Notes: generated by a model not told the origin, from the sequence alone. Counted from the first letter of the stretch, positions 45,382-53,473 are shown. The stretch: 64,000 nt of DNA from JAGAJR01 sp048463395 (GCA_048463395.1 DBFWPL010000023.1:62001-126000); one strand, 5' to 3'. A program made the numbers and translations.

Positions 45382-46455
45382 ATGATAAAAAAAATAATGC
45401 TGGTTTTGGGATTGGTGCTTCTTTCAGCTCCGGCACAAGCCTATGATTTCTCTTCGTTAAACACCGCCCGACCATCTCCCGAGTCCGGAAAATCCGTTGT
45501 TTTCAAAAAAGCCGCCCCGACACCGGTTGCCGCTCCCAAAGAAGAACCGGCTCCTCAGCCGTCGGCTCCTGTAATTCCGCAAAGAATAAAACTTTATAAT
45601 GACGATATCAAAATCGTTGCTTTGGTAAACGGAGAAATCATTTCAACCAAAGATATGGAAAACCGAGTCAACGCCTTTGTCATGACAACACAAATTCCGC
45701 TTAATCATCAAACAAAAAACATGATTAAACAACGGGTTTTGCAAGCTGCGATTGATGAAAAATTAAAAATTCAGGATGCTGAAAAGAACGGAATCAATAT
45801 CAGCGAAAAAGAAATAGATTCATCGATTCGCAATTTTGAATTAACTAACAAAATTCCGTCCGGACAACTAAAAAGCATCTTAAAAAAAGAACAGGTAAGT
45901 GAAGATGTTTTCCGCAGCCAGATGAAATCCGACCTGGCTTGGATAAGATTGATAAAAAGAAAAACCGCCGTTGATGCCCGACCAACCGCTAAAGAAGTCG
46001 AAGAAGCCATTCAAAAAGCAGAAAAAGACGCTTCTTTCCGTAAATATAAAGTTTCAGAAATCGTTATTCCGGTAAAAGAAGCCCAAAACATTCAGGCTTT
46101 GGTCTCCAACTTACGCAGTGATCCGAGATTCGAACTTTATGCCATGCAGTTTTCCCAAAGCCCAAGTTCATCCAGCGGCGGAAAACTCGGCTGGGTAAAC
46201 GAAGGACAATTACCTGAGGTTTTGGAAGCAAAACTCAAAAAAATGTATGCAGGAACCATCTCCGACCCGATAAAATCCGGAAACAATTACTACATTCTTA
46301 AGCTGGAAAAGGCTTACGACCCTAAAAAAGACAAACCGGAAATTCCGAGCCGTAAAGACATGGAAAGCTTTATTGAAAACCAAAGAATGGAGGAATTTGC
46401 CAACCGCCATCTTCAACACCTTCGTCAACAGGCCGTTATAGAATTGAGAAACTGA
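45382..46455 (+). CDS. surA: Periplasmic chaperone/peptidyl-prolyl isomerase SurA
   Basis: Chaperone for outer-membrane proteins such as LptD. The signal peptide MLVLGLVLLSAPAQA is followed by a Pro/Ala-rich linker (about 25-70), the SurA N-domain (IVALVNGEIISTKDMENR, about 75-95, to LRSQ-type helices) and one parvulin PPIase domain with KYKVSEIVIPVKE, FAMQFSQSPSSSSGGKLGWVNEGQLP and the NYYILKLE end. Only one PPIase domain is present, as in other short alphaproteobacterial forms. AAAGGAGAAA precedes the ATG. The stop overlaps the rsmA start (TGATG). Confidence 0.9.
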   Translation: MIKKIMLVLGLVLLSAPAQAYDFSSLNTARPSPESGKSVVFKKAAPTPVAAPKEEPAPQPSAPVIPQRIKLYNDDIKIVALVNGEIISTKDMENRVNAFVMTTQIPLNHQTKNMIKQRVLQAAIDEKLKIQDAEKNGINISEKEIDSSIRNFELTNKIPSGQLKSILKKEQVSEDVFRSQMKSDLAWIRLIKRKTAVDARPTAKEVEEAIQKAEKDASFRKYKVSEIVIPVKEAQNIQALVSNLRSDPRFELYAMQFSQSPSSSSGGKLGWVNEGQLPEVLEAKLKKMYAGTISDPIKSGNNYYILKLEKAYDPKKDKPEIPSRKDMESFIENQRMEEFANRHLQHLRQQAVIELRN

Positions 46456-47306
46456 TGACCGTCATTGCCGAATTAATAGATAAACTCCCGAGTTTAAGAG
46501 AAACTGTTGAAACTCATGGATTAATGGCGAAAAAAGCTTTAGGCCAAAATTTTCTGCTCGACAGAAACATTACCGATAAAATCATCCGTTTATCATTAAA
46601 CACCCAAAACAAAAACGACTTCAGCAATGAATTTGTATATGAAATCGGCCCCGGCCCAGGCGGACTGACCCGCTCGATTCTTTCCAATAACCCTCAAAAA
46701 CTGACTGTTGTGGAAATGGACGAACGCTGCATCGCCGTAATGAACGAAATAAAAAATAAAGTCGGCGACAAACTGGAAATAATCAACGGAGACGCCTTAA
46801 AAGAAAATTTCGGCACAAAGGACAAAGCTCCCAGACACATCATCAGCAATTTGCCATATAACATTTCCGTTCCTCTTTTAGTTGGCTGGCTCAAAGACAT
46901 ACAAAGCTTTTCCAGCTTAACGCTTATGTTTCAAAAAGAAGTTGCCGACAGAATTATTGCTCCGATAAAATGCAAAGACTACGGCCGAATATCTATTCTT
47001 TCGCAGCTTCTTTGCAAAATCGACAGACTGTTAGACATTAATCCCAATTGCTTTGTCCCCGCACCCAAAATCTGGTCGAGTGTTTTATTGTTCCGCCCAT
47101 TAGACAACACACTGACAAAAAAACAAATAAGCAACATAGAAAAGCTGACAACCCTTGCCTTCGGACAAAGAAGGAAAATGATTCGCCAAAGCTTAAAATC
47201 AATCCCCGACATTGAAAATAAATGCTCACGGGCAGGAATTTCAATGACTTTGCGAGCTGAAGAAATTACCCCGCAACAATATTTGGCCCTGGCGGATATG
47301 ATATAA
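46455..47306 (+). CDS. rsmA: 16S rRNA adenine dimethyltransferase
   Basis: RsmA/KsgA dimethylates A1518 and A1519 of 16S rRNA during late 30S assembly. MAKKALGQNFLLDRNITDKII is the N-terminal signature. The SAM-binding motifs are EIGPGPGGLTRSIL (about 65-78) and VVEMDERC. The catalytic ISNLPYNISVPLL motif (N-L-P-Y) is near residue 134, followed by LMFQKEVADRI. Length 283 is typical. Immediately coupled to surA; pdxA, frequently between them in alphaproteobacteria, is missing. Confidence 0.97.
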   Translation: MTVIAELIDKLPSLRETVETHGLMAKKALGQNFLLDRNITDKIIRLSLNTQNKNDFSNEFVYEIGPGPGGLTRSILSNNPQKLTVVEMDERCIAVMNEIKNKVGDKLEIINGDALKENFGTKDKAPRHIISNLPYNISVPLLVGWLKDIQSFSSLTLMFQKEVADRIIAPIKCKDYGRISILSQLLCKIDRLLDINPNCFVPAPKIWSSVLLFRPLDNTLTKKQISNIEKLTTLAFGQRRKMIRQSLKSIPDIENKCSRAGISMTLRAEEITPQQYLALADMI

Positions 47307-47320
47307 TTTTGACAAAAATA

Positions 47321-47349
47321 TTGCATTTTTCGAAAAAACAATATATAAA
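47321..47349 (+). promoter_or_regulatory. Promoter upstream of first orphan gene
   Basis: TTGCAT (47321-47326) and TATAAA (47344-47349) are spaced by 17 bases. The transcript would start near 47357, giving a leader of about 36 bases without a Shine-Dalgarno. Confidence 0.5.
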
Positions 47350-47392
47350 CATATTTAATGAAAACTATAATTATCACTAAATACTTTTATAT

Positions 47393-47899
47393 ATGAAAAA
47401 AACAGTCATTGGAATCTTCACAAAAAAGACCCAATTCAAAAAAGCTAAACTGGCAACCGTAACCATTCATGACGGAAGAATTGACTTCAACTTTCTGAAA
47501 TCAATTATTGAGACGGTTAAAGAGCGTACCGGCAGCATGGAATTTAACAAAAACTCCATAAATACTTGGATATGGAACAACGTATCCGTCGAAAAGATAA
47601 TCAATCTCTTTACGAGCACCCCAAGAAGAGCTGCCATGCTGAGAGGACAAATCATCTCTCCGCAAATTCCGCGAAAAATTATCCGTCTTTATCTGGCTCA
47701 TATTATTGAAGAGCCGGAGGAATCGCTTGATGAAACCCTGCCTGTTTCCAGCCTGACTCTTCCTGTTTGCGGAAAACAAAAAGACTCCTATCTGACAACC
47801 ATCTTCTGGTGCGAAGAGTTTTTCCAAAAACGCATTCCCACTGAAATTTCCGAAAGAGGAACGATTGAGCAATTGATTGATTTTCTTCAGAAAAAATAA
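47393..47899 (+). CDS. Orphan protein A, paralog of the downstream gene, C-terminal ACP-like segment
   Basis: 168 residues, no recognised family. The C-terminal 80 residues (RKIIRLYLAHII ... DSYLTTIFWCEEFFQKRIP ... TIEQLIDFLQKK) align over their whole length with the end of the gene 200 bases downstream, so the two are paralogs. That segment also has the spacing of an acyl carrier protein: a first helix, a loop, then a D-S-aromatic where ACPs have Asp-Ser-Leu, a helix with a WCEEFF motif, and a TIEQLIDFL end. Whether Ser in KDSYL is phosphopantetheinylated is unknown. No Shine-Dalgarno precedes the ATG. Its own terminator follows. Confidence 0.7.
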   Translation: MKKTVIGIFTKKTQFKKAKLATVTIHDGRIDFNFLKSIIETVKERTGSMEFNKNSINTWIWNNVSVEKIINLFTSTPRRAAMLRGQIISPQIPRKIIRLYLAHIIEEPEESLDETLPVSSLTLPVCGKQKDSYLTTIFWCEEFFQKRIPTEISERGTIEQLIDFLQKK

Positions 47900-47918
47900 A
47901 TGAAAATCACCTTTTCAG

Positions 47919-47955
47919 CAGCTGCGTAATTTCATATTTCGCAGCTGTTTTTTAT
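47919..47955 (+). terminator. Terminator of orphan gene A
   Basis: CAGCTGCG and CGCAGCTG form an 8-bp perfect stem with a 13-base loop and a TTTTTTATTTT tail. Confidence 0.85.
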
Positions 47956-48105
47956 TTTAAAACTAACATAATAAAAAAATACAAATTTTGTCAAATTTTG
48001 ACTTAAAAAAGGTTGCCAAATTATTTTCTTTGTGTTATTTCTTATAGCAATTTCCCTATTATGAATTAACAAAAATTAGAATACTTACTCTAAATTTTTA
48101 TTACT

Positions 48106-48879
48106 ATGGACGTTAATGTAAAACTCATCCCGCTGTATTTCGGCTTGAAAGCAAAGTACAGCAGCAAAGCATTGAAAAATGCCGGTCGTGAAGAAATTCT
48201 CAAATCTCAGATCTACAAAATCCCCATGAAGGACTTTGTCCTCGCTGTCGAAAAAGTCAACGCAAAATACAACACTTCCGTTGATGCCAAAAAGCTCTAC
48301 AAACTGGGGCGTGCTGTTCTCATCTGCGAACTGGGAAATATCTTTGCCGAGTATCCCCGCTTACACCGTAAGCAGGTTATCCGCCTCTTCGAGACGCAGG
48401 CACATGCCGGAAAAGATGCCGACATCTCAGGAACGGCCATCACCAGACCGCACCTCATTGACCTCGTCGACCTGCTCGAGACCTATACCGGTCGCAAACT
48501 GTCTGACAACTCGTCAACACCGCTGGCCTATCTCGAGAGAGCCTGTGAAAAAGGGGAAGTCATCACGATTATGGATATCGCCGACTTCATCTGTGCCAAA
48601 GAGGGCCGTAAGATAGGAAAAATCCTGTCTCGTATCGCCCGACCGCGAATTTCCCGCGAAACAGTCAAGAGCTACATTGCCGACTGTTGCGAGATAAACG
48701 TCGAAGACGTGAATGAAGAAGCTCTGATCACCACCCTTTCCCCGGCTATCGGAAACTGTGGAAAGAACGATTACTACGTCGTCATCATGTGGTGCGAAAG
48801 CGAGTTCAACAAAACCGTTGCCAATCCTTTCGTCGAGTCCCGGACCATCGGAGAACTTATCGATTTCTTGGCTCAATAA
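48106..48879 (+). CDS. Orphan protein B, paralog with C-terminal ACP-like segment and N-terminal extension
   Basis: 257 residues. The last 80 (RETVKSYIADCCEINVEDVNEE ... NDYYVVIMWCESEFNK ... TIGELIDFLAQ) match orphan A. The middle (MDIADFICAKEGRKIGKILSRIARPRIS) also has a counterpart in A. The N-terminal 100 residues are extra (KLYKLGRAVLICELGNIF). In the ACP-like segment the Asp-Ser of A is Asp-Tyr here, so phosphopantetheinylation is not expected. Codon use is rich in C-ending codons (ctc, gtc, atc, tac), unlike its neighbours. There is no Shine-Dalgarno (CTCTAAATTTTTATTACT before the ATG). It ends in its own terminator. Confidence 0.72.
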   Translation: MDVNVKLIPLYFGLKAKYSSKALKNAGREEILKSQIYKIPMKDFVLAVEKVNAKYNTSVDAKKLYKLGRAVLICELGNIFAEYPRLHRKQVIRLFETQAHAGKDADISGTAITRPHLIDLVDLLETYTGRKLSDNSSTPLAYLERACEKGEVITIMDIADFICAKEGRKIGKILSRIARPRISRETVKSYIADCCEINVEDVNEEALITTLSPAIGNCGKNDYYVVIMWCESEFNKTVANPFVESRTIGELIDFLAQ

Positions 48880-48929
48880 CCAACAAAGCGATAACTGACT
48901 TTTTCATTTCTTTGCTATCAAAAACAATC

Positions 48930-48963
48930 AAACGAGGCTGTCGTGAGACACCCTCGTTTTTTT
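48930..48963 (+). terminator. Terminator of orphan gene B
   Basis: AACGAGG pairs with CCTCGTT, with an inner TGTC/GACA stem, followed by a T-run. It also faces the convergent xerD. Confidence 0.85.
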
Positions 48964-48964
48964 A

Positions 48965-49864
48965 TTATTTAAACTTTGCCAAAGGATGTTTTTTTTGAAC
49001 GGTTTCAACTAATTGTTCGGAAACAATATGCGTATAAATCTCCGTTGTCGCAATGTCTTCATGCCCCAGCATTTTCTGAACGGAACGCAAATCAACATTC
49101 TTGTTCAACAAATGAGTCGCAAAAGAATGCCTCAAAACATGGGGGGAAATCTTGGCAGGAGAAATCCCTGCCTTTGCGGCAATTGCTTTTATCTGCTTAA
49201 AAAAAGCATCTCTGGTCAAATGTCCGCAAGAAGATGTTTTTGACGGAAACAACCAAATTGACTTACGTCCTGCTTTCAAAAAAAACTCCCGATAATCGAA
49301 ATACCTGACCACCGCATCCAAAGCCGCACCGGCAACCGGAACGATTCGCTCTTTGCTGCCCTTGCCTCTTATTAAAATTTGACCTTTTTCAAAATTAATG
49401 CAGTTCTCCGGCAAAGAAACCAATTCAGAAACCCGCAGACCGCAGGCATACATCAGTTCCAACATAACAGCCATTCTTTTATGATTTAAATCATCATAAC
49501 TTTCGGCTGTTTCAATCAAACGGTTTATTTCTCCTCTCGTTAAAAACTTAGGCAGCGGCTTTTCCTGTTTCGGCGTTAAAATATTGGCAGACGGATTATC
49601 TTTAACGTCTTTTTCCGAAAACAAAAACTTAAAAAACTCTCGAACGGCAGAAAGTTTACGAGACACACTTTTAGCGGCGTATCCCTTTTGGTTTAAATAT
49701 TGAACAAATCCGGTTACATCTTTTTTTGTAACCAGAGACAAGTCTTTACCGTTTATAAAATCATAAAATTGTTCCAAATCCCGGCGATAAGCTTCTGCCG
49801 TGTTCTGCGAAGCTCCTTTTTCTGCAACCATCATCTCCAGAAAATTAGCAACCGGATTCTTCAT
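48965..49864 (-). CDS. xerD: Tyrosine recombinase XerD
   Basis: Site-specific recombinase acting at dif with XerC to resolve chromosome dimers, activated by FtsK (31014). The N-terminal SAM-like domain has AEAYRRDLEQFYDFI. The catalytic residues are Arg in GLRVSELVSL (about 148), Lys in the beta-hairpin, His-x-x-Arg in HVLRHSFATHLL (about 247-250) and the nucleophile Tyr in IYTHI after MLGHEDIATTE (about 278). Length 299 is typical for XerC/XerD; assignment as D rather than C rests on context and is not certain. A short membrane-protein gene is immediately upstream on the same strand, stop to ATG. Confidence 0.92.
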   Translation of the reverse strand: MKNPVANFLEMMVAEKGASQNTAEAYRRDLEQFYDFINGKDLSLVTKKDVTGFVQYLNQKGYAAKSVSRKLSAVREFFKFLFSEKDVKDNPSANILTPKQEKPLPKFLTRGEINRLIETAESYDDLNHKRMAVMLELMYACGLRVSELVSLPENCINFEKGQILIRGKGSKERIVPVAGAALDAVVRYFDYREFFLKAGRKSIWLFPSKTSSCGHLTRDAFFKQIKAIAAKAGISPAKISPHVLRHSFATHLLNKNVDLRSVQKMLGHEDIATTEIYTHIVSEQLVETVQKKHPLAKFK

Positions 49865-50008
49865 TTATTTATTCAAGAACGTATTTTCCAGAGGTTGTTC
49901 CACGGTTTCAACACTGACAGGAACTTCTCTTGATGCCATAAAGAGAAGTGCCAATAAAATTGCCGCTCCGGCAACATAAAAAATTGCTTTTGATTTTTTC
50001 TGTCTCAT
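49865..50008 (-). CDS. 47-residue single-pass membrane protein
   Basis: Read directly from the minus strand: MRQKKSKAIFYVAGAAILLA, then LLFMASREVPVSVETVEQPL and ENTFLNK. It has a basic N-terminus, one TM helix (about residues 8-24) and a soluble periplasmic tail. Its TAA (49865-49867) directly precedes the xerD ATG (49862-49864), and AGAGGTTATAG lies upstream of its ATG. I know of no named family. The exact abutment to xerD suggests translational coupling. Confidence 0.55.
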   Translation of the reverse strand: MRQKKSKAIFYVAGAAILLALLFMASREVPVSVETVEQPLENTFLNK

Positions 50009-50103
50009 TTGCTATAACCTCTGTAAAAATATATTGATAAAATATTCAAACATCTTCTATATTGTTAACATAATAAAGATGAAAGAAAAATAAAAAAACA
50101 ACA

Positions 50104-50643
50104 ATGAGTAATAAAATAAACAAAATAATTTTGCTGGTAGGCCTTATGGGCAGCGGTAAAACCAGCGTAGGCAAACGTCTTGCCAAAAAATTAAACCTGC
50201 CGTTTGTTGACGGAGATCAGGAAATTGAAAAAGCAGCCGGATTATCATTGGTCGATGTTCTGAAATGCTTTGGCGAAGAAGAATACCGTGCCGGAGAAAT
50301 GCGAGTTATGAAACGCCTTCTTCAAGGAGAACCTTGCGTTTTGGCTTCGGGAGGAGGCTCTTTTGTTGCGGAACAAACCCGTAAACTGGCAAAAGAACAC
50401 GCCATAACCATCTGGCTCAAAGCTGACATTGACGTTTTATACAACCGAACCGCCGGCAGAAAGCACCGTCCGTTTTTGGAAGGCGATGACAGCCATCTCA
50501 AAAACAAGCTCGAAAAATACATCAGCGAAGAATATCCTTATTATTCTGAAGCCGATATTATTGTCGAGACCAGAGAAGAACAAGTCGACAATACCGTTAA
50601 CAGAGTCATTTCCGCAATTAACGATTTTGTATCGGAACAATAA
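50104..50643 (+). CDS. aroK: Shikimate kinase
   Basis: Phosphorylates shikimate at the 3-position in aromatic amino-acid synthesis. P-loop LVGLMGSGKTSVGKRLAKKL (about residues 11-30), the shikimate-binding DGDQEIEKAAG, and GSFVAEQ/ CVLASGGGS (about 77-85). The lid Arg is in AGRKHRPFLEG (about 120). Length 179 is typical. In alphaproteobacteria aroB normally follows; here a truncated CorC-like gene starts one base after the stop. Confidence 0.96.
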   Translation: MSNKINKIILLVGLMGSGKTSVGKRLAKKLNLPFVDGDQEIEKAAGLSLVDVLKCFGEEEYRAGEMRVMKRLLQGEPCVLASGGGSFVAEQTRKLAKEHAITIWLKADIDVLYNRTAGRKHRPFLEGDDSHLKNKLEKYISEEYPYYSEADIIVETREEQVDNTVNRVISAINDFVSEQ

Positions 50644-50644
50644 A

Positions 50645-51487
50645 GTGTCTTACGTTATCTTCAACATATTCATTTTATGTTCCGTTATCTTCACGGCATT
50701 CCTTTCAAGCAGAAAATTTTCTCAAAAAAACAACTTTTGTGAAGAAACGCCGAACAAAGAAGAGGAAGATATGCTCAAAAGCGTTCTGGATTTGGATGAG
50801 GTTGAAGTTTACGATGTCATGAACCACCGCAAAAACCTTTTTTCCATAAACGTTGAACTGCCAACCGAAGAAATTGTTAAAAAAATCAAAGACTGCCCTT
50901 TTTCCCGAATACCGCTTTACAAAAACAAACCAGACAACATTGTCGGAGTTATCAGAGTCAGACATTTGCTGCAGGAATGTGTCGACAAAAATAACAACTT
51001 CTCCAAAATAAAAATCTCGGAATTAATGTCAAAACCATGGTTCATTCCCGACAACACCACTTTAATCCAGCAATTGCAGCTTTTTCAGACCCGCAGAGAG
51101 CATTTTGCCTTTGTCGTGGATGAATATGGCGATTTACAGGGAATTGTTACCCTTGAGGATATTTTGGAGGAAATCGTCGGAGATATTAATGATGAAAGCG
51201 ACATCTCGTCTTTAGATATCATGGGTATTCGCAAAACCGAAGACAAATCTTATCTGGTTGACGGTCAAGTGCCTATTCGGGATTTAAACCGCAAATTCAA
51301 CTGGAACATCAGTGATGAAAATGCAGCCACCATTGCCGGATATCTTTTAGATATGACCCAGTCTATTCCGGAACAAGGGCAAAAATTCGTTTTCGGCGAC
51401 TTTGAATTTGAAATAATCAAACGTAACAAAAACCAAATCAGCCAGATAAAAATAACTAAGATAGAAAATCAGCCAATTCCGCAATAA
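50645..51487 (+). CDS. CorC/HlyC-type CBS-domain protein lacking the DUF21 membrane domain
   Basis: 280 residues. A single N-terminal TM helix (VIFNIFILCSVIFTAFLSS) is followed by a CBS pair: LDLDEVEVYDVMNHRKNLFSI (about 47-67), FSRIPLYKNKPDNIVGVIRVRHLL, and HFAFVVDEYGDLQGIVTLEDILEEIVGDI (about 160-188). A CorC/HlyC C-terminal transporter-associated domain follows, ending GDFEFEIIKRNKNQISQIKI. Complete CNNM-type transporters have a 180-residue, four-helix DUF21 domain first; only one helix remains. The start is GTG at 50645, one base after aroK; ATG 50771 with AGAGGA nearby is an alternative. It overlaps the next gene tail to tail by 32 bases. Confidence 0.82.
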   Translation: MSYVIFNIFILCSVIFTAFLSSRKFSQKNNFCEETPNKEEEDMLKSVLDLDEVEVYDVMNHRKNLFSINVELPTEEIVKKIKDCPFSRIPLYKNKPDNIVGVIRVRHLLQECVDKNNNFSKIKISELMSKPWFIPDNTTLIQQLQLFQTRREHFAFVVDEYGDLQGIVTLEDILEEIVGDINDESDISSLDIMGIRKTEDKSYLVDGQVPIRDLNRKFNWNISDENAATIAGYLLDMTQSIPEQGQKFVFGDFEFEIIKRNKNQISQIKITKIENQPIPQ

Positions 51488-52076
51488 AAGGTATTGTCTG
51501 TTCCAAAACTTTTTCGGGATAAGTGTAAAAATTTCGAAAATCCTGCCGCCATTCCAACTGCAAAACCTGCGGCAAACCAAACTCTTTTTGATAACGTCCG
51601 GTCAACCCTTTTATCCCCCTGTAGTCAGGATGATTTAGCACCATTTTAATCTTATACTTTTCTGCCAGTTCTCTGATTTTCAAAATTTCACTCTGATAAA
51701 CATCCGCAAAAAAATTTCCCGTTCCAACCGCTAAATCAAACTCCCGACCGTTATCCATTCCGTGAATATCCAAAAAATATTTATCCCCGAGATTATTCTC
51801 TTTTATGAAATCACTGATTAAAATCTTTTGAGAACAAAAACCCGTTCTGACTAAAGAGGAATACCCGAACTTCTCACCGATAACTTTAACCAAAGCTCCC
51901 GTAAACAAATCAGGAGCTTTCACTTTTTTACAGACAAACGTTCTTGTCGCATGAGGAGCTGACAAAACAACCCGACTTTTTCTGTCTTCAAAATTGAAGA
52001 ATTCCGCACCGTTTTCTTGCCCGAAATACCCGTTATAAGAAAAAACTTCCTCAGAAGTTTTCAAAAATTCAAGCAC
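51456..52076 (-). CDS. N-formylglutamate amidohydrolase-like protein
   Basis: 206 residues of the FGase/HutG superfamily, zinc amidohydrolases that cleave N-formyl amino acids. Family blocks are VVLSAPHATRTFV (about 35-47), KYFLDIHGMDNGREFDLAVGTG (about 98-120), and a downstream Tyr/Arg-rich PDYRGIKGLTGRYQKEFGLPQVLQLEWRQDFR. No His utilisation genes are present, so the substrate is open. The start is GTG overlapping the stop of the ADP-dependent kinase (TAGTG), so the pair is coupled. Its 3' end overlaps the convergent CorC-like gene by 32 bases. Confidence 0.78.
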   Translation of the reverse strand: MLEFLKTSEEVFSYNGYFGQENGAEFFNFEDRKSRVVLSAPHATRTFVCKKVKAPDLFTGALVKVIGEKFGYSSLVRTGFCSQKILISDFIKENNLGDKYFLDIHGMDNGREFDLAVGTGNFFADVYQSEILKIRELAEKYKIKMVLNHPDYRGIKGLTGRYQKEFGLPQVLQLEWRQDFRNFYTYPEKVLEQTIPFIAELADFLS

Positions 52077-53473
52077 TACCGAGCTCCTACCAAAGACAAC
52101 GAAGAAATCGTATCCCCCATACCGACCAAAGTGATCGGCTTTTCTATTAAGATTGTCGGAACAGCAATAACATCAAACCCGTCATATGTGCCAAGGCCGG
52201 TTTCTGACAAGCTTTCCTCTCCGATATAATCGGAAAGAGCCCTCAATTCCTCCAAACCGACATCCGAAATCTCTCGCCCTTGAGCCCATAACAGATTACT
52301 CCTGTCATTAAGACTTCCCGTTCCGGCTTTTCCGGCGGCAAGCGTAGCAGCCATCATCATCCCTCTCAAATTCGCTTCCGGAGAAATTTTAAAATTTTTA
52401 TCTTGAAGCGTAATATACAAACCAAACATATGCAATTGTATCCGACCGCATTTAACATATTTCTTTATCGCCAAAACAGCCTTAAACAAATTAACACTGT
52501 GAGTATCTCGTTCACAAACATCCGCCAGCTTATCTTCACCGATAGCTTCCAAAATATCTATTGTCTCCCGCTCATTAACCCCTATGGAATCCACCTCGGG
52601 AGCTATTGTGTTAACAATCGCTTTTCTAACGGCAATATCTTGTGTCGAAGCAACTTCCAAATGAACAATCGCACCGTTTTTTCTCCAGCTCTGAATAACC
52701 GGAAGAGTTTCCGCCTGAAGGCGTACACCGTCATTTTTTTCCGTAAGAGCATGATAACCGGATAATATCACATAATCCATTTTCCGGCTGCTTGTAGCTT
52801 TGATAAAATGCTCATCTCTGACCAAACGCAGATTAAGAGGATCATACGTCGCAATAAAACGGTTTGCTTTCGGACAAACAAAACTTTTCCCGTCAACATC
52901 CGCAACATCACCCTTATCAAATTCAATAATCCAATGAATCAGCGGAATATCTTCTTTTCTGTCAACTTTGTAAGCAGGAGTCTCTTTTCCCTCCGCGTCA
53001 AAAGACATTAAATTATCCAAAGCTAAAAACTGTTCCGCCTGCATTTTAGGAAGAGAGTTCGTGTGGGCATATACTTTCTTTACTCCCGTAACCGCCAAAA
53101 CATTGGCAACAATTCCCCCTTGTCCGCCCATTTGCAAACGGTCATATCCCAAATTAGCAACCATCCAATCAAAAACCATCTTGTCTTCCGTTAACCACTC
53201 TTCGGCAATTCCTTTGCTAAAACACTTAAAAATACCCTTTACCACATCTTCGGGGGTATTTAATTTTGTTTCACGAATATGTTCCAATTGCTGCAAAGAT
53301 AATCCGGCTTTTTCTATTAATTCGGAAAGTCCCTTTCCGCTTATTTTCAAAACAGCGTCTATATTCGTGTTAAAAGCTGTTGCAGCAACATTCGCTTCTG
53401 ACATGGATTTCAATACATTCGGAACAACAGAGTATTTTTCCAACCATTCTTTTTTCAATTCAGGATTATTCAT
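52076..53473 (-). CDS. ADP-dependent phosphofructokinase/glucokinase family protein
   Basis: 465-residue member of the ADP_PFK_GK ribokinase-fold family, which phosphorylates glucose or fructose-6-phosphate with ADP instead of ATP. Family motifs: AFNTNIDAVLKI (about 33-44), MGGQGGIVANVLAVTG (about 116-131), VILSGYHALTEKNDG, IVHLEVAS, SIGVNERETIDIL, IQLHMFGLYITL and the catalytic loop TLVGMGDTISSLS at the C-terminus, with the GMGD Asp as the base. Glucose versus F6P specificity cannot be read by eye. Mostly known from archaea and animals; rare in bacteria, and I know of no alphaproteobacterial example. Its stop is shared with the start of the downstream amidohydrolase. Confidence 0.85.
   Translation of the reverse strand: MNNPELKKEWLEKYSVVPNVLKSMSEANVAATAFNTNIDAVLKISGKGLSELIEKAGLSLQQLEHIRETKLNTPEDVVKGIFKCFSKGIAEEWLTEDKMVFDWMVANLGYDRLQMGGQGGIVANVLAVTGVKKVYAHTNSLPKMQAEQFLALDNLMSFDAEGKETPAYKVDRKEDIPLIHWIIEFDKGDVADVDGKSFVCPKANRFIATYDPLNLRLVRDEHFIKATSSRKMDYVILSGYHALTEKNDGVRLQAETLPVIQSWRKNGAIVHLEVASTQDIAVRKAIVNTIAPEVDSIGVNERETIDILEAIGEDKLADVCERDTHSVNLFKAVLAIKKYVKCGRIQLHMFGLYITLQDKNFKISPEANLRGMMMAATLAAGKAGTGSLNDRSNLLWAQGREISDVGLEELRALSDYIGEESLSETGLGTYDGFDVIAVPTILIEKPITLVGMGDTISSLSLVGAR

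Noticed and set aside
48000..48105. Specific promoter for orphan gene B
   Set aside because: Several TTG-type hexamers occur but none has a convincing partner at 16-18 bases.
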